Part shown: piece by piece, positions 5,697 through 16,211 of the stretch
How positions within the stretch are numbered: the stretch's first letter is position 1
How the letters are laid out: each line of letters begins with the position of its first letter
Origin: Flavobacterium psychrophilum
Lineage (GTDB): Bacteria; Bacteroidota; Bacteroidia; Flavobacteriales; Flavobacteriaceae
Reading direction: 5' to 3'
Length of the DNA stretch: 16,211 nucleotides
Assembly: GCA_945872875.1 (NCBI GenBank)
Contig: CAMCBB010000037.1
Span: 1-16,211, forward strand
The notes under the pieces: generated by a model
The model's input: only the letters and a program-made list of their open reading frames with translations
Databases searched by the model: none
Told to the model about the DNA's origin: nothing
Program-made: the position numbers and the translations under genes

Positions 5697-6386
5697 ATGG
5701 CAAAATTGACAAAAAAACAAAAAGAGGCTGCTTCAAAAATTGAAAAAAACAAACTATATTCTTTAAAAGATGCTTCATCTTTATTGAAAGTTGTTGCTTC
5801 AGCAAAATTTGACGAGTCGGTAGATATTGCTGTTCGTTTAGGAGTAGATCCAAGAAAAGCAAATCAAATGGTAAGAGGTGTTGTAACTCTTCCTCATGGA
5901 ACTGGAAAAGACACTAAAGTATTGGCTTTAGTAACTCCAGATAAAGAAGCAGAAGCTAAAGCAGCTGGTGCAGACTATGTAGGATTAGACGATTACCTTC
6001 AAAAAATCAAAGATGGTTGGACAGATGTTGATGTAATCATCACTATGCCAGCTATTATGGGTAAATTAGGCCCATTAGGACGTGTATTAGGTCCTAGAGG
6101 TTTAATGCCAAACCCAAAAACTGGAACTGTAACCATGGAAATTGGTAAAGCAGTTGCTGAGGTAAAAGCTGGTAAAATTGACTTCAAAGTCGATAAAACT
6201 GGTATCGTTCACGCAGGAATTGGAAGAATCTCTTTTGAAGCTGACAAACTTGTAGACAACGCTCACGAAATTATTCAAACATTAATCAAATTAAAACCAA
6301 CTGCAGCTAAAGGTACTTATATTAAGTCTATCCACTTATCAAGTACTATGAGTCCTGCTATTGCTTTAGATCCTAAAGCAGTATAA
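5697..6386 (+). CDS. rplA: 50S ribosomal protein L1 (uL1)
   Basis: L1-stalk protein that helps release deacylated tRNA from the E site and in many bacteria represses its own operon. The 229-residue product has the two-domain L1 layout. Domain I is formed by both termini. Domain II holds the signature [23 protein letters not shown] at about residues 122-144. The C-terminal [25 protein letters not shown] segment is typical. A weak AAGG stretch stands before the ATG, the nearest thing to a Shine-Dalgarno site in this operon. It is tightly spaced to rplK (8 nt) and followed by rplJ after 23 nt. Confidence 0.98.
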   Translation: MAKLTKKQKEAASKIEKNKLYSLKDASSLLKVVASAKFDESVDIAVRLGVDPRKANQMVRGVVTLPHGTGKDTKVLALVTPDKEAEAKAAGADYVGLDDYLQKIKDGWTDVDVIITMPAIMGKLGPLGRVLGPRGLMPNPKTGTVTMEIGKAVAEVKAGKIDFKVDKTGIVHAGIGRISFEADKLVDNAHEIIQTLIKLKPTAAKGTYIKSIHLSSTMSPAIALDPKAV

Positions 6387-6409
6387 TTGGTAGTTAAACA
6401 AATTTTATT

Positions 6410-6910
6410 ATGACTAGAGAAGAAAAATCAATCGCGATAGAAGATTTAACTGCAAAGTTGGCAGAATCTAATGTAGTATATATAGCAGATACTTCAGGAT
6501 TAGACGCAGAAACTACTTCAAGTTTAAGAAGAGCTTGTTTTAAAGCTGGAATTAAATTAGAGGTTGTAAAAAACACTCTTTTAGAAAAAGCAATGGAAGC
6601 TTCTGACAAAGAATTCGGAGATTTACCTTCAGTTCTTAAAGGAAATTCATCAATCTTTATTTCTGATGTTGCAAATGCACCAGCTAAAATAATAAAAGAT
6701 TTCAAAAAGAGAGCAGATAAACCTAACTTTAAAGGAGCATTTATCAATAATGAAATATATATTGGTGAAAATCTTTTAGACAGTTTAGTATCTATTAAAT
6801 CTAAAGAAGAAGTTATTGGAGAAATCATCGGATTACTTCAATCACCAGCTAAGCGAATCCTTTCTGCATTATTAAACAATGCACAATCAAAAGGAGTAGC
6901 AGCAGAATAA
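6410..6910 (+). CDS. rplJ: 50S ribosomal protein L10 (uL10)
   Basis: Scaffold of the ribosomal stalk. Its N-terminal domain binds 23S rRNA beside L11 and its C-terminal helix carries L7/L12 dimers. The 166-residue product shows the N-terminal REEKSIAIEDLTAKLAESN helix, the RRACFKAGIKLEVVKNTL core motif at about residues 40-57, and a C-terminal helical tail (EVIGEIIGLLQSPAKRILSALLNN). The 23-nt gap after rplA leaves no room for the long L10 mRNA leader seen in E. coli and Bacillus, so any autoregulation must act differently. rplL begins 55 nt downstream. Confidence 0.97.
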   Translation: MTREEKSIAIEDLTAKLAESNVVYIADTSGLDAETTSSLRRACFKAGIKLEVVKNTLLEKAMEASDKEFGDLPSVLKGNSSIFISDVANAPAKIIKDFKKRADKPNFKGAFINNEIYIGENLLDSLVSIKSKEEVIGEIIGLLQSPAKRILSALLNNAQSKGVAAE

Positions 6911-6965
6911 ATTCGCGCACGAGTAAACAAAAATAAATTACAAAACATTTTAAACGATAGAAAAA

Positions 6966-7343
6966 ATGGCAGATTTGAAACAATTCGCAGAACAATTAGT
7001 TAATTTAACAGTAAAAGAAGTTAACGATTTAGCTACAATATTAAAAGATGAGTATGGTATCGAACCAGCTGCTGCTGCAGTTGTGGTTTCTGGTGGTGCT
7101 GCTGGTGGTGGTGATGCTGCTTCAAGTGAGCAAACAGAATTCACTGTAGTACTTAAAGAAGCAGGTGCTTCTAAACTTGCAGTTGTTAAAGCAGTTAAAG
7201 AATTAACTGGTTTAGGATTGAAAGAAGCTAAAGATATGGTAGACGGTGCTCCAGCTAATATTAAAGAAGGAGTATCTAAAGCTGAAGCTGAAGGTTTGAA
7301 AAAATCTTTAGAAGAAGCTGGAGCTGTTGTTGAATTAAAATAA
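6966..7343 (+). CDS. rplL: 50S ribosomal protein L7/L12 (bL12)
   Basis: Multi-copy flexible stalk protein that recruits translational GTPases. The 125-residue product has three parts. The N-terminal dimerisation helices occupy residues 1-33. The flexible hinge is rich in Ala and Gly (about 34-55, [22 protein letters not shown]). The globular C-terminal domain (57-125) contains [27 protein letters not shown], the factor-binding surface. The ATG at 6966 follows an A-rich leader without a Shine-Dalgarno site. A long hairpin follows 22 nt after the stop and separates it from rpoB. Confidence 0.98.
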   Translation: MADLKQFAEQLVNLTVKEVNDLATILKDEYGIEPAAAAVVVSGGAAGGGDAASSEQTEFTVVLKEAGASKLAVVKAVKELTGLGLKEAKDMVDGAPANIKEGVSKAEAEGLKKSLEEAGAVVELK

Positions 7344-7365
7344 TTTAACAACGGTTTTAGAACTA

Positions 7366-7410
7366 GGTTTAGGCCTTGGACAATAGCGTCCAAGGGCCTA
7401 AACCATTTTT
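7366..7410 (+). terminator. Strong hairpin after rplL (terminator or attenuator before rpoB)
   Basis: The left arm 7366-7381 (starting GGTTTAGGCC) pairs with 7388-7404 over 16 bp with a single bulged base. The loop is AATAGC and ATTTTT (7405-7410) follows. In E. coli the rplL-rpoB gap holds a partial terminator and an RNase III site that lower polymerase output relative to L7/L12. This hairpin is in the equivalent place and could do either job. The T-run is short, so partial read-through is likely. Confidence 0.8.
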
Positions 7411-7499
7411 CGTATAATATATTTATTGCAAATTTTATTATGTAATTTATAATATACGGATAAAAAAATTAATCACTACGATGAAAGAAATGAACTAAA

Positions 7500-7544
7500 T
7501 TTTCCTGGTTTATTTATAAGATGTGCTGATTAATAAAAGGAAAA
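7500..7544 (+). promoter_or_regulatory. Bulged stem-loop in the rpoB leader
   Basis: TTTTCCT (7500-7506) and TTTATT (7509-7514), interrupted by a bulged GG, pair with the unbroken arm AATAAAAGGAAAA (7532-7544), leaving a 17-nt loop. A second small hairpin, GTGT-TTTT-ACAC (7559-7570), and a run of eight T (7580-7587) follow. The 197 nt between the hairpin after rplL and rpoB show no TAnnTTTG promoter that I can support. Role unknown; an RNA-level control of rpoB is possible. Confidence 0.4.
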
Positions 7545-7607
7545 GTATAGGTTAAACAGTGTTTTTACACAAAAATTACTTTTTTTTAATCAAAATTTTG
7601 TCCATTG

Positions 7608-10600
7608 ATGATAACAAATCAGACTGAAAGATTGAATTTTGCCTCAACGAAAAACATCCCTCAATATCCAGATTTTCTTGATGTTCAGGTAAAATCGTTT
7701 AAAGATTTTTTCCAATTGGAAACTAAATCAGATGAAAGAGGCAACGAAGGGTTATACAATACCTTCATGGAAAATTTTCCAATTACCGATACAAGAAACC
7801 AATTTGTATTAGAATTCCTTGATTATTTTGTTGATCCACCTCGTTACACCATTCAAGAGTGTATCGAAAGAGGTTTAACTTATAGTGTTCCTTTAAAGGC
7901 ACGCCTTAAATTATATTGTACCGATCCAGAACATGAGGATTTTGAAACTATAGTTCAAGATGTTTATTTAGGAACAATACCTTACATGACACCAAGCGGA
8001 ACATTCGTAATAAATGGAGCTGAGCGTGTTGTTGTATCGCAATTGCACCGTTCTCCTGGAGTGTTCTTTGGACAATCTTTCCACGCAAATGGTACTAAAT
8101 TATATTCTGCAAGAGTAATCCCTTTTAAAGGATCTTGGATAGAATTTGCTACCGATATCAATAATGTGATGTATGCCTATATTGATAGAAAGAAAAAATT
8201 ACCGGTAACGACTCTTTTGCGTGCTATTGGTTTTGAAAGAGATAAAGATATCCTTGAAATTTTTGACCTTGCTGAAGAAATTAAAGTTTCTAAAACAGGA
8301 CTTAAAAAATATGTAGGTAGAAAATTAGCTGCAAGAGTATTGAACACTTGGCACGAAGATTTCGTGGACGAAGATACTGGAGAAGTTGTATCTATTGAGC
8401 GTAATGAAATTATTTTAGATCGTGACACTATCTTAGATAAAGACAATGTAGAAGAAATTCTAGAGGCGGATGTAAAAGTAATCTTGTTACACAAAGAGGA
8501 TAACAATCAAGTAGATTATGCTATTATCCACAATACATTACAAAAAGACCCAACAAATTCTGAAAAAGAAGCTGTTGAGCACATCTATAGACAATTACGA
8601 AATGCAGAACCGCCTGATGAGGAAACTGCTCGTGGTATTATTGATAAATTATTCTTTTCAGACCAACGCTACAACTTAGGTGAAGTAGGTCGTTATAGAA
8701 TGAATAAAAAGTTAAATCTTGATCTTCCAATGGAAAAACAAGTATTAACTAAAGAAGATATCATTACTATTATAAAATATTTGATTGAGTTAATAAATGC
8801 AAAAGCAGATATTGATGATATTGATCACTTATCTAACCGTCGTGTAAGAACTGTCGGAGAACAACTTTCACAACAATTTGGTGTTGGTTTAGCTCGTATG
8901 GCAAGAACCATCCGTGAGAGAATGAATGTTAGAGATAACGAGGTGTTTACACCAATCGATTTGATTAATGCTAAAACATTATCATCGGTTATCAACTCTT
9001 TCTTTGGTACCAACCAGTTATCTCAATTTATGGATCAAACCAATCCATTAGCTGAAATTACACACAAAAGAAGATTATCTGCCCTTGGGCCAGGTGGTTT
9101 ATCTCGTGAAAGAGCAGGATTTGAAGTTCGTGATGTTCACTACACTCACTACGGTAGACTTTGTCCGATTGAAACACCAGAGGGACCAAACATTGGTTTG
9201 ATTTCTTCTCTAGGAGTTTACGCTAAAGTTAACGGAATGGGATTCATTGAAACACCATACCGTAAAGTAACTAACGGACAAGTAGATTTAAATTCTGAAC
9301 CTATTTATTTAAGCGCAGAAGAAGAAGAAGGAAAAATGATTGCGCAAGCAAACATTGAGATGGATGCTAAAGGAAAAATTACTGCTGATAAAGTAATTGC
9401 TCGTGAAGAGGGTGATTTCCCAGTAGTTGAACCTTCTTCGGTACATTACACTGATGTTGCGCCTAACCAAATTGCTTCTATTTCAGCTTCATTAATTCCG
9501 TTCTTAGAGCATGATGATGCAAACCGTGCCTTGATGGGATCTAACATGATGCGTCAGGCCGTACCATTATTACGTCCTGAAGCTCCAATTGTTGGAACTG
9601 GTTTAGAGCGTCAAGTTGCTTCTGATTCTAGAGTATTAATTAATGCAGAAGGAAACGGAACTGTAGAGTATGTTGATGCTAACATGATTACTATCAAATA
9701 CGACAGAACTGAAGAAGAAAGAATGGTAAGTTTTGATACAGATGAAAAAACATACCAATTAATTAAATTTAGAAAAACCAACCAAAGTACTTCTATTAAC
9801 TTGAAACCAATCGTAAGAAAAGGTGACAGAGTTCAATTAGGTCAAGTTCTTTGTGAAGGATACGCTACTCAAAACGGAGAATTAGCAATCGGTAGAAACC
9901 TTAAAGTAGCATTTATGCCATGGAAAGGATACAATTTCGAGGATGCGATTGTAATTTCTGAAAAAGTAGTTCGTGATGATATTTTCACTTCAATCCACGT
10001 AGATGATTATTCATTAGAAGTTAGAGATACTAAATTAGGTAACGAAGAGTTAACTAATGATATTCCTAATGTTTCTGAAGAAGCAACTAAAGATTTAGAT
10101 GAAAACGGAATGATTAGAATTGGAGCTGAAGTTAAACCTGGCGACATTCTTATCGGAAAAATTACTCCAAAAGGAGAATCAGATCCTACTCCAGAAGAAA
10201 AACTTTTAAGAGCTATCTTCGGTGATAAAGCAGGTGATGTAAAAGATGCTTCATTAAAAGCTTCTCCTTCTTTACATGGTGTAGTATTAGATAAAAAATT
10301 ATTTGCAAGAGCAGTAAAAGATAAACGTAAGCGTACAAAAGACAAAGACGATTTGACTGCACTTGAAATGGAATTTGAAACTAAATTCGTTGATTTAAAA
10401 GACAAATTAATTGAAAAATTATTTGTAATTGTTAATGGAAAAACTTCGCAAGGAGTTATGAACGATTTGGGTGAAGAAGTATTGCCAAAAGGTAAAAAAT
10501 ACACTCAAAAAATGCTTTACGCTGTAGAGGATTTCGCTCACTTAACAAAAGGTCAATGGGTTGCAGATGAGGATACAAACCGTTTAGTAAACGATTTGAT

Positions 10601-11420
10601 TCACAACTACAAAATCAAATTAAACGATTTACAAGGAGCGTTGCGTAGAGAGAAATTCACTATTACTGTAGGAGATGAATTACCTGCAGGAATCTTGAAA
10701 TTAGCTAAAGTATACATCGCTAAAAAACGTAAATTGAAAGTTGGGGATAAAATGGCAGGTCGTCACGGTAACAAAGGTATTGTTGCTCGTATCGTTCGTC
10801 ATGAAGATATGCCTTTCCTTGAAGATGGAACTCCAGTAGATATCGTATTGAATCCACTTGGTGTACCTTCTCGTATGAACATTGGACAAATTTATGAAAC
10901 CGTTCTTGGATGGGCAGGTCAAAAATTAGGTCGTAAATATGCAACACCAATCTTTGATGGAGCTACTTTAGATCAAATTAATGAACTAACAGACGAGGCA
11001 GGAATTCCAAGATTTGGTCATACCTATTTATATGACGGAGGAACAGGAGAGCGTTTCCACCAAGCAGCAACAGTTGGAGTTATCTATATGTTAAAACTTG
11101 GACACATGGTTGACGATAAGATGCACGCACGTTCTATCGGACCTTACTCACTTATTACACAACAACCACTTGGAGGTAAAGCTCAATTTGGAGGTCAGCG
11201 TTTTGGAGAGATGGAGGTTTGGGCACTTGAAGCTTATGGAGCATCAAGTACTCTTCGTGAAATCTTAACAGTTAAATCGGATGACGTAATTGGTAGAGCG
11301 AAAACTTACGAAGCAATCGTTAAGGGAGAAACTATGCCAGAACCAGGATTACCAGAATCATTCAATGTATTAATGCATGAATTGAAAGGACTTGGTTTAG
11401 ACATCCGTTTAGAAGAATAA
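7608..11420 (+). CDS. rpoB: DNA-directed RNA polymerase subunit beta
   Basis: The second-largest polymerase subunit, 1270 residues, the usual size in this family and shorter than the 1342 of E. coli. The rifampicin region [26 protein letters not shown] spans 469-493. It keeps Asp476, His486 and Ser491, equal to E. coli D516, H526 and S531, so no classical resistance substitution is seen. [17 protein letters not shown] follows. The active-site segment [12 protein letters not shown] (1046-1057) has both catalytic lysines (1048, 1056). The C-terminus [18 protein letters not shown] is complete. A TTG lies one codon upstream at 7605, but the ATG at 7608 gives the Flavobacterium-type start [11 protein letters not shown]. 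No Shine-Dalgarno site is present. Confidence 0.99.
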   Translation: MITNQTERLNFASTKNIPQYPDFLDVQVKSFKDFFQLETKSDERGNEGLYNTFMENFPITDTRNQFVLEFLDYFVDPPRYTIQECIERGLTYSVPLKARLKLYCTDPEHEDFETIVQDVYLGTIPYMTPSGTFVINGAERVVVSQLHRSPGVFFGQSFHANGTKLYSARVIPFKGSWIEFATDINNVMYAYIDRKKKLPVTTLLRAIGFERDKDILEIFDLAEEIKVSKTGLKKYVGRKLAARVLNTWHEDFVDEDTGEVVSIERNEIILDRDTILDKDNVEEILEADVKVILLHKEDNNQVDYAIIHNTLQKDPTNSEKEAVEHIYRQLRNAEPPDEETARGIIDKLFFSDQRYNLGEVGRYRMNKKLNLDLPMEKQVLTKEDIITIIKYLIELINAKADIDDIDHLSNRRVRTVGEQLSQQFGVGLARMARTIRERMNVRDNEVFTPIDLINAKTLSSVINSFFGTNQLSQFMDQTNPLAEITHKRRLSALGPGGLSRERAGFEVRDVHYTHYGRLCPIETPEGPNIGLISSLGVYAKVNGMGFIETPYRKVTNGQVDLNSEPIYLSAEEEEGKMIAQANIEMDAKGKITADKVIAREEGDFPVVEPSSVHYTDVAPNQIASISASLIPFLEHDDANRALMGSNMMRQAVPLLRPEAPIVGTGLERQVASDSRVLINAEGNGTVEYVDANMITIKYDRTEEERMVSFDTDEKTYQLIKFRKTNQSTSINLKPIVRKGDRVQLGQVLCEGYATQNGELAIGRNLKVAFMPWKGYNFEDAIVISEKVVRDDIFTSIHVDDYSLEVRDTKLGNEELTNDIPNVSEEATKDLDENGMIRIGAEVKPGDILIGKITPKGESDPTPEEKLLRAIFGDKAGDVKDASLKASPSLHGVVLDKKLFARAVKDKRKRTKDKDDLTALEMEFETKFVDLKDKLIEKLFVIVNGKTSQGVMNDLGEEVLPKGKKYTQKMLYAVEDFAHLTKGQWVADEDTNRLVNDLIHNYKIKLNDLQGALRREKFTITVGDELPAGILKLAKVYIAKKRKLKVGDKMAGRHGNKGIVARIVRHEDMPFLEDGTPVDIVLNPLGVPSRMNIGQIYETVLGWAGQKLGRKYATPIFDGATLDQINELTDEAGIPRFGHTYLYDGGTGERFHQAATVGVIYMLKLGHMVDDKMHARSIGPYSLITQQPLGGKAQFGGQRFGEMEVWALEAYGASSTLREILTVKSDDVIGRAKTYEAIVKGETMPEPGLPESFNVLMHELKGLGLDIRLEE

Positions 11421-11429
11421 AGCAGTTCT

Positions 11430-11514
11430 GTATTCAATTCCGAGAAATCGGAACTGAATACTTATTTATAATAAGTTTTTAAAGATTTATACCCGTAAAC
11501 CGTTCCGATTTTTT
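11430..11514 (+). promoter_or_regulatory. Candidate attenuator-like leader in the rpoB-rpoC gap
   Basis: Arm A 11430-11443 pairs with arm B 11448-11461 (13 of 14 pairs, one A-C mismatch) around a GAAA tetraloop. B can instead pair through TCGGAAC (11448-11454) with GTTCCGA (11502-11508), which is followed directly by six T (11509-11514). A third helix, ACTTATT (11460-11466) with AATAAGT (11470-11476), overlaps the last two bases of B. Competing helices with one next to a T-run resemble transcription attenuators. The function is inferred from pairing alone. Confidence 0.4.
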
Positions 11515-11665
11515 ATTGAACCTTTTGGTTTTTTAATTAGCACCTGCAAATACAGTTTGAGGTTTAGAGAAGTAATTCGAGGTAGTAACTTAATGGTTAG
11601 GTTTCTTTAGGAAGCAAAATCATAAATCTAAGTTCAATTAATATAGTAAATCAATAGTAGAAACT
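11515..11665 (+). other. Rest of the rpoB-rpoC gap; weak promoter-like element
   Basis: AACC-TTTT-GGTT (11519-11530) followed by TTTT is a small terminator-like hairpin. TACAGTTTG (11551-11559) resembles the TAnnTTTG -7 element but with one extra base, and TTTTG (11523-11527) stands 23 nt upstream, longer than ideal. A secondary rpoC promoter is possible but weakly supported. The bases before the rpoC ATG are A/T-rich and contain no Shine-Dalgarno site or open frame of note. Confidence 0.25.
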
Positions 11666-14600
11666 ATGATGAATAACAGAAATAAAGACAAGAATGCACC
11701 TAAAAGATTTGAGAAAATCTCTATTGGATTGGCTTCGCCAGAATCCATTTTAGCTGAATCAAGAGGTGAGGTTTTAAAACCAGAAACAATTAATTACAGA
11801 ACCCATAAGCCAGAGCGTGATGGTCTTTTTTGTGAGCGTATTTTCGGTCCAGTAAAAGATTTTGAATGTGCTTGTGGAAAATATAAAAGAATTCGCTACA
11901 AAGGAATCGTTTGTGACCGTTGTGGTGTTGAAGTAACAGAGAAAAAAGTACGTCGTGATAGAGTAGGACACATCAATCTTGTTGTGCCTATTGCTCACAT
12001 TTGGTATTTCCGTTCACTTCCAAACAAAATTGGATACATCCTTGGATTACCATCTAAGAAATTAGATATGATTATTTACTACGAAAGATACGTAGTAATC
12101 CAAGCAGGTATTGCAGTTAATGCAGAAGGAGAGCCATTACAACGTTTAGATTTCTTAACAGAAGAAGAGTATTTAAATATTTTAGATACCCTTCCAGCAG
12201 ATAATCAATATTTAGATGATTTAGATCCAAATAAATTTGTTGCTAAAATGGGAGCAGAGTGTATCATGGATTTATTAGCTAGAACGGATCTTGATGCGCT
12301 TTCTTATGAATTACGTCATGGTGCAAATCATGAAACTTCTAAACAAAGAAAAACGGAGGCGTTAAAAAGATTACAGGTTGTTGAATCATTCAGAGATTCA
12401 AATCTTAATAGAGAAAATCGTCCAGAATGGATGATTATGAAAGTAGTTCCAGTTATTCCACCAGAATTGCGTCCATTAGTGCCACTTGATGGTGGTCGTT
12501 TCGCAACTTCCGATTTGAATGACTTGTACCGTAGAGTAATCATCAGAAACAACCGTTTAAAAAGATTGATGGAGATTAAAGCTCCCGAAGTAATCTTAAG
12601 AAACGAAAAGCGTATGTTACAAGAATCTGTAGATTCATTATTTGATAACACTCGTAAAGCTTCTGCGGTTAAAACAGAATCAAACAGACCATTAAAATCG
12701 TTATCGGATTCCCTAAAAGGAAAACAAGGTCGTTTCCGTCAAAACTTACTAGGAAAACGTGTGGATTATTCTGCTCGTTCTGTAATTGTTGTTGGTCCAG
12801 AAATGAAATTGTTCGAATGCGGACTTCCAAAAGATATGGCAGCCGAACTATACAAACCATTCGTTATTCGTAAATTAATCGAAAGAGGAATTGTTAAAAC
12901 AGTTAAATCGGCTAAGAAAATAATTGACAAAAAAGAGCCTGTAGTTTGGGATATCTTAGAAAATGTAATTAAAGGACATCCAGTATTACTGAATCGTGCT
13001 CCTACTTTACACAGACTAGGAATTCAAGCTTTCCAACCAAAATTAATTGAAGGAAAAGCAATCCAATTACACCCTTTAGTTTGTACGGCGTTCAACGCCG
13101 ATTTTGATGGGGATCAAATGGCAGTTCACTTGCCACTTGGACCAGAAGCAATCCTTGAAGCACAATTATTAATGTTGGCTTCTCACAATATCTTGAATCC
13201 TGCAAATGGAGCTCCAATCACGGTACCTTCACAAGACATGGTACTTGGTCTTTATTACATGACCAAAGAAAGATTGTCAACACCAGAACATAAAATTTTA
13301 GGTCAAGATTTGACTTTCTATTCTGCAGAAGAAGTAAATATTGCTTTAAATGAAGGAAGATTAGAATTGAATGCACGTGTAAAAGTTCGTGCAAAAGATT
13401 TTAATGATGCAGGAGAATTAGTATATAAAGTTATCCAAACTACAGCAGGTAGAGTACTTTTTAACGAAGTAGTTCCGCCAGCAGCTGGATACATCAATGA
13501 AGTATTAACAAAAAAATCTTTAAGAGATATTATCGGAAAAATCTTGTCGGTAACTGATGTTCCTACAACTGCAGCTTTCCTTGATAATATGAAAGATATG
13601 GGATACAAATTTGCCTTCAAAGGTGGATTGTCATTCTCATTAGGTGATATTAGAATTCCTGAACAAAAAACCAAGTTAATTGCAGATGCTAGAGAGCAAG
13701 TAGAAGGAATTTCCTTAAACTATAACATGGGACTTATTACCAATAACGAGCGTTACAACCAAGTTATTGATATTTGGACTTCTGCAAATGCACAATTAAC
13801 AGAGTTAGCAATGAAAAACATTAGAGAAGACCAACAAGGTTTCAACTCGGTGTATATGATGCTTGATTCTGGAGCGAGGGGTTCTAAAGAGCAAATTCGT
13901 CAGTTAACTGGTATGCGTGGTTTGATGGCTAAGCCTAAAAAATCGACTGCTGGTGGTGGTGAAATTATTGAAAACCCAATTCTTTCTAACTTTAAAGAAG
14001 GTCTTTCTATCCTTGAGTACTTTATCTCTACTCACGGTGCTCGTAAAGGTCTTGCCGATACGGCTCTTAAAACTGCAGATGCTGGTTACTTAACTCGTAG
14101 ATTACATGATGTATCTCAAGATGTTATTGTAAACTCTGTTGATTGTGGTACTTTAAGAGGAATTGAAGTTTCTGCTTTAAAGAAAAATGAAGAAATTGTT
14201 GAAACATTAGGAGAAAGAATTTTAGGACGTGTCGCATTGCAAGATGTTATCAATCCGCTTGATTCTAATATATTAGTTCATGCAGGTGAACAAATTACTG
14301 AAGCTATTGTTAAAGCAATTGAAGAATCACCTGTTGAAAAAGTAGATGTACGTTCTCCATTAACATGTGAAGCTAAAAAAGGTATTTGTGCTAAATGTTA
14401 CGGACGTAACCTAGCAACCGGAAAAATGACTCAAAAAGGAGAAGCTGTTGGAGTTATCGCAGCACAATCTATTGGAGAGCCAGGAACGCAGTTAACACTT
14501 AGAACATTCCACGTGGGTGGGGTTGCAGGGGGAGTTTCTGAAGAGTCTAGTATCATTGCTAGATTTGGAGGTAAACTAGAAATTGACGATTTAAAAACGG

Positions 14601-15970
14601 TTGTTGGAGAAGATGCAGATGGAAACAAAGTAGATATTGTTGTTTCTCGTTCTACAGAATTAAAATTAATCGATGTTAAAACCGGAATCTTATTAAGCAC
14701 GCATTACATTCCTTATGGATCTGTAATAAATGTTAAAGATGGTGATGTAGTTGAAAAAGGTGCTGCTATCTGTAAATGGGATCCGTATAATGGAGTTATC
14801 GTTTCAGAATTTACTGGAAAAATTGCTTACGAAGATTTAGAGCAAGGACAATCTTATATGGTTGAAATTGATGAGCAAACAGGTTTCCAAGAAAAAGTAA
14901 TTTCTGAAGGAAGAAATAAAAAATTAATCCCAACCTTATTGGTTTATGGTAAAGACGGAGAGTTAATTCGTTCTTACAACTTACCAGTAGGAGCTCACCT
15001 TATGGTAGAAGATGGAGAGAAAATTAAAGCAGGTAAAATCCTTGTTAAAATTCCTCGTCGTTCTTCTAAAGCAGGAGATATTACCGGAGGTTTACCAAGA
15101 ATTACTGAGTTATTAGAGGCTCGTAATCCTTCTAATCCAGCTGTAGTATCTGAGATTGACGGAGTAGTTACTTTTGGAAAAATTAAAAGAGGTAACCGTG
15201 AGATCATCATCGAATCTAAATTTGGTGAAGTTAAAAAGTACCTAGTGAAATTATCTAGTCAAATCTTAGTTCAAGAAAATGACTTCGTAAAAGCGGGAGT
15301 ACCATTATCAGACGGAGCAATTACTCCAGAAGATATTTTAAGAATTCAAGGACCATCTGCTGTTCAACAGTATTTAGTTAACGAAATTCAAGAGGTATAC
15401 CGTCTTCAAGGAGTAAAAATTAACGACAAACACTTTGAGGTAGTTATTCGTCAAATGATGCGTAAAGTAAGAGTGGAAGATCCAGGAGATACTTTATTCC
15501 TAGAAGAGCAATTAATCCACACTTCTGATTTCTTAGAAGAAAATGATAAATTGTACGGAATGAAAGTAGTTGAAGATGCTGGAGATTCTGAAGCGTTGAA
15601 ACCAGGTCAAATTGTTTCACCGAGAGTTCTTAGAGATGAAAATTCTTTATTGAAACGAAATGATAAAAATTTAGTTGTAGCTCGTGATGTGATTACAGCA
15701 ACTGCAACTCCAGTTTTACAAGGTATTACAAGAGCATCGCTTCAAACGAAATCATTTATTTCTGCGGCATCGTTCCAGGAAACTACTAAAGTATTAAACG
15801 AAGCAGCTGTAGCTGGAAAAGTTGATACTCTTGAAGGATTGAAAGAAAATGTAATTGTAGGACACAGAATTCCTGCAGGTACAGGTATGAGAGATTATGA
15901 TAATGTAATTGTAGGTTCTAAAGAAGACTACAATGAAATTATGGCTAGTAAAGAAGAATATATTTATTAA
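11666..15970 (+). CDS. rpoC: DNA-directed RNA polymerase subunit beta-prime
   Basis: The largest polymerase subunit, 1434 residues, clamp and catalytic metal site. Visible features in order: zinc site 1 with Cys68, Cys70, Cys83 and Cys86; the catalytic loop [10 protein letters not shown] (476-485) with Mg-binding Asp479, Asp481 and Asp483; the second zinc site with Cys827, Cys901, Cys908 and Cys911; and the trigger loop [16 protein letters not shown] (934-949), where His949 corresponds to the active-site His. The C-terminal part ends with [13 protein letters not shown] and a short acidic tail. All key residues are kept. Two adjacent ATG codons open the frame; 11666 is used because homologues start MMNNRN. 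It is separated from rpoB by 245 structured bases. Confidence 0.99.
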   Translation: MMNNRNKDKNAPKRFEKISIGLASPESILAESRGEVLKPETINYRTHKPERDGLFCERIFGPVKDFECACGKYKRIRYKGIVCDRCGVEVTEKKVRRDRVGHINLVVPIAHIWYFRSLPNKIGYILGLPSKKLDMIIYYERYVVIQAGIAVNAEGEPLQRLDFLTEEEYLNILDTLPADNQYLDDLDPNKFVAKMGAECIMDLLARTDLDALSYELRHGANHETSKQRKTEALKRLQVVESFRDSNLNRENRPEWMIMKVVPVIPPELRPLVPLDGGRFATSDLNDLYRRVIIRNNRLKRLMEIKAPEVILRNEKRMLQESVDSLFDNTRKASAVKTESNRPLKSLSDSLKGKQGRFRQNLLGKRVDYSARSVIVVGPEMKLFECGLPKDMAAELYKPFVIRKLIERGIVKTVKSAKKIIDKKEPVVWDILENVIKGHPVLLNRAPTLHRLGIQAFQPKLIEGKAIQLHPLVCTAFNADFDGDQMAVHLPLGPEAILEAQLLMLASHNILNPANGAPITVPSQDMVLGLYYMTKERLSTPEHKILGQDLTFYSAEEVNIALNEGRLELNARVKVRAKDFNDAGELVYKVIQTTAGRVLFNEVVPPAAGYINEVLTKKSLRDIIGKILSVTDVPTTAAFLDNMKDMGYKFAFKGGLSFSLGDIRIPEQKTKLIADAREQVEGISLNYNMGLITNNERYNQVIDIWTSANAQLTELAMKNIREDQQGFNSVYMMLDSGARGSKEQIRQLTGMRGLMAKPKKSTAGGGEIIENPILSNFKEGLSILEYFISTHGARKGLADTALKTADAGYLTRRLHDVSQDVIVNSVDCGTLRGIEVSALKKNEEIVETLGERILGRVALQDVINPLDSNILVHAGEQITEAIVKAIEESPVEKVDVRSPLTCEAKKGICAKCYGRNLATGKMTQKGEAVGVIAAQSIGEPGTQLTLRTFHVGGVAGGVSEESSIIARFGGKLEIDDLKTVVGEDADGNKVDIVVSRSTELKLIDVKTGILLSTHYIPYGSVINVKDGDVVEKGAAICKWDPYNGVIVSEFTGKIAYEDLEQGQSYMVEIDEQTGFQEKVISEGRNKKLIPTLLVYGKDGELIRSYNLPVGAHLMVEDGEKIKAGKILVKIPRRSSKAGDITGGLPRITELLEARNPSNPAVVSEIDGVVTFGKIKRGNREIIIESKFGEVKKYLVKLSSQILVQENDFVKAGVPLSDGAITPEDILRIQGPSAVQQYLVNEIQEVYRLQGVKINDKHFEVVIRQMMRKVRVEDPGDTLFLEEQLIHTSDFLEENDKLYGMKVVEDAGDSEALKPGQIVSPRVLRDENSLLKRNDKNLVVARDVITATATPVLQGITRASLQTKSFISAASFQETTKVLNEAAVAGKVDTLEGLKENVIVGHRIPAGTGMRDYDNVIVGSKEDYNEIMASKEEYIY

Positions 15971-15972
15971 TT

Positions 15973-16211
15973 ATGAGCGATAACGAACAATTACAGCCAG
16001 GACAAATCAATATTGAATTGGATGAGAAAGTAGCTGAAGGAATTTATTCTAATTTGGCTATCATCAACCATTCACCATCAGAATTTGTATTAGATTTTGT
16101 AACGATCATGCCTGGTGTTCCAAAATCGAAAGTAAAATCGAGAATTATCCTAACGCCGCAACATGCCAAAAGGCTGCTTAAAGCAATGGGAGAAAACATT
16201 CACCGATTTGA
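15973..16211 (+). CDS. DUF3467 family protein, N-terminal part (3' end outside window)
   Basis: The start ATG lies 2 nt after the rpoC stop. The frame stays open to the window end, giving 79 complete codons: MSDNEQLQPGQINIELDEKVAEG in part, then YSNLAIINHSPSEFVLDFV, MPGVPKSKVKSRIILTPQHAKRLLKAMGENI. This pattern belongs to the small DUF3467 family of about 100 residues, which has no established function. It has no signal peptide or membrane span and is expected to be cytosolic. The tight spacing makes translational coupling with rpoC likely and suggests a link to transcription. Nothing in the sequence shows a catalytic motif. Confidence 0.88.
   Translation, partial: MSDNEQLQPGQINIELDEKVAEGIYSNLAIINHSPSEFVLDFVTIMPGVPKSKVKSRIILTPQHAKRLLKAMGENIHRF

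Noticed and set aside
6387..6409. L10-binding mRNA leader before rplJ
   Set aside because: The gap is only 23 nt and has no helix; the E. coli/Bacillus type leader cannot fit.
6394..7393. Two minus-strand open frames across rplJ and rplL (144 and 147 codons)
   Set aside because: They mirror codon bias of highly expressed ribosomal genes; one runs through the hairpin after rplL. No protein family is recognised.
7418..7425. TATATTTA as a -7 element for rpoB
   Set aside because: The last base deviates from TAnnTTTG and no TTTG stands at proper distance; the upstream bases belong to the hairpin after rplL.
7605..7607. TTG start for rpoB one codon earlier
   Set aside because: The adjacent ATG at 7608 gives the known flavobacterial N-terminus.
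10007..10504. 165-codon open frame on the minus strand inside rpoB
   Set aside because: Low-complexity Ser/Leu/Phe-rich antisense shadow of a well-conserved gene, with no recognisable domain or initiation signal.

Overview
The window is a core, AT-rich stretch of a Bacteroidota chromosome, almost certainly Flavobacteriaceae and probably Flavobacterium or a close relative. Four things point that way: the residues at the start of the RNA polymerase beta and beta-prime subunits, Bacteroidota-type promoters (TTTG-like -33 element plus TAnnTTTG -7 element), translation starts almost without Shine-Dalgarno sequences, and the gene order rpsU, xerC-like recombinase, hpf, tRNAs, tuf, tRNA-Trp, secE, nusG, rplKAJL, rpoBC, DUF3467. 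All genes are on the + strand.

Layout. Positions 1-906 hold the 3' part of an acyl-CoA dehydrogenase. rpsU (979-1176) has its own promoter and terminator. A tyrosine recombinase with a TTG start (1293-2186) and a short hibernation factor (2210-2506) follow. A strong promoter (2534-2563) leads into tRNA-Thr(TGT), tRNA-Tyr(GTA), a 159-bp hairpin-rich spacer, tRNA-Thr(GGT) and tuf (3079-4266). After a hairpin come tRNA-Trp(CCA), secE, nusG, rplK, rplA, rplJ and rplL. A long hairpin separates rplL from rpoB (7608-11420). A structured 245-bp gap separates rpoB from rpoC (11666-15970). A DUF3467 gene starts 2 nt after rpoC and runs off the window end.

How the genes work together. Most products serve gene expression: EF-Tu and its tRNAs, the L1 protuberance (L1), the stalk and its base (L11, L10, L7/L12), S21, the two large RNA polymerase subunits, the transcription factor NusG, the SecYEG subunit SecE and a ribosome hibernation factor. 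The acyl-CoA dehydrogenase and the Xer recombinase are unrelated in function.

No exotic accessory system (phage, defence, CRISPR, biosynthetic cluster) is visible. The notable signals are regulatory. The only strong Shine-Dalgarno sequence in the window sits before rpsU, the gene for the protein that helps hide the anti-Shine-Dalgarno in this phylum. Three leader or spacer regions carry RNA structures with no assigned role: the tRNA-Tyr/tRNA-Thr spacer where tRNA-Gly would be expected, the rpoB leader, and the rpoB-rpoC gap with mutually exclusive pairings.
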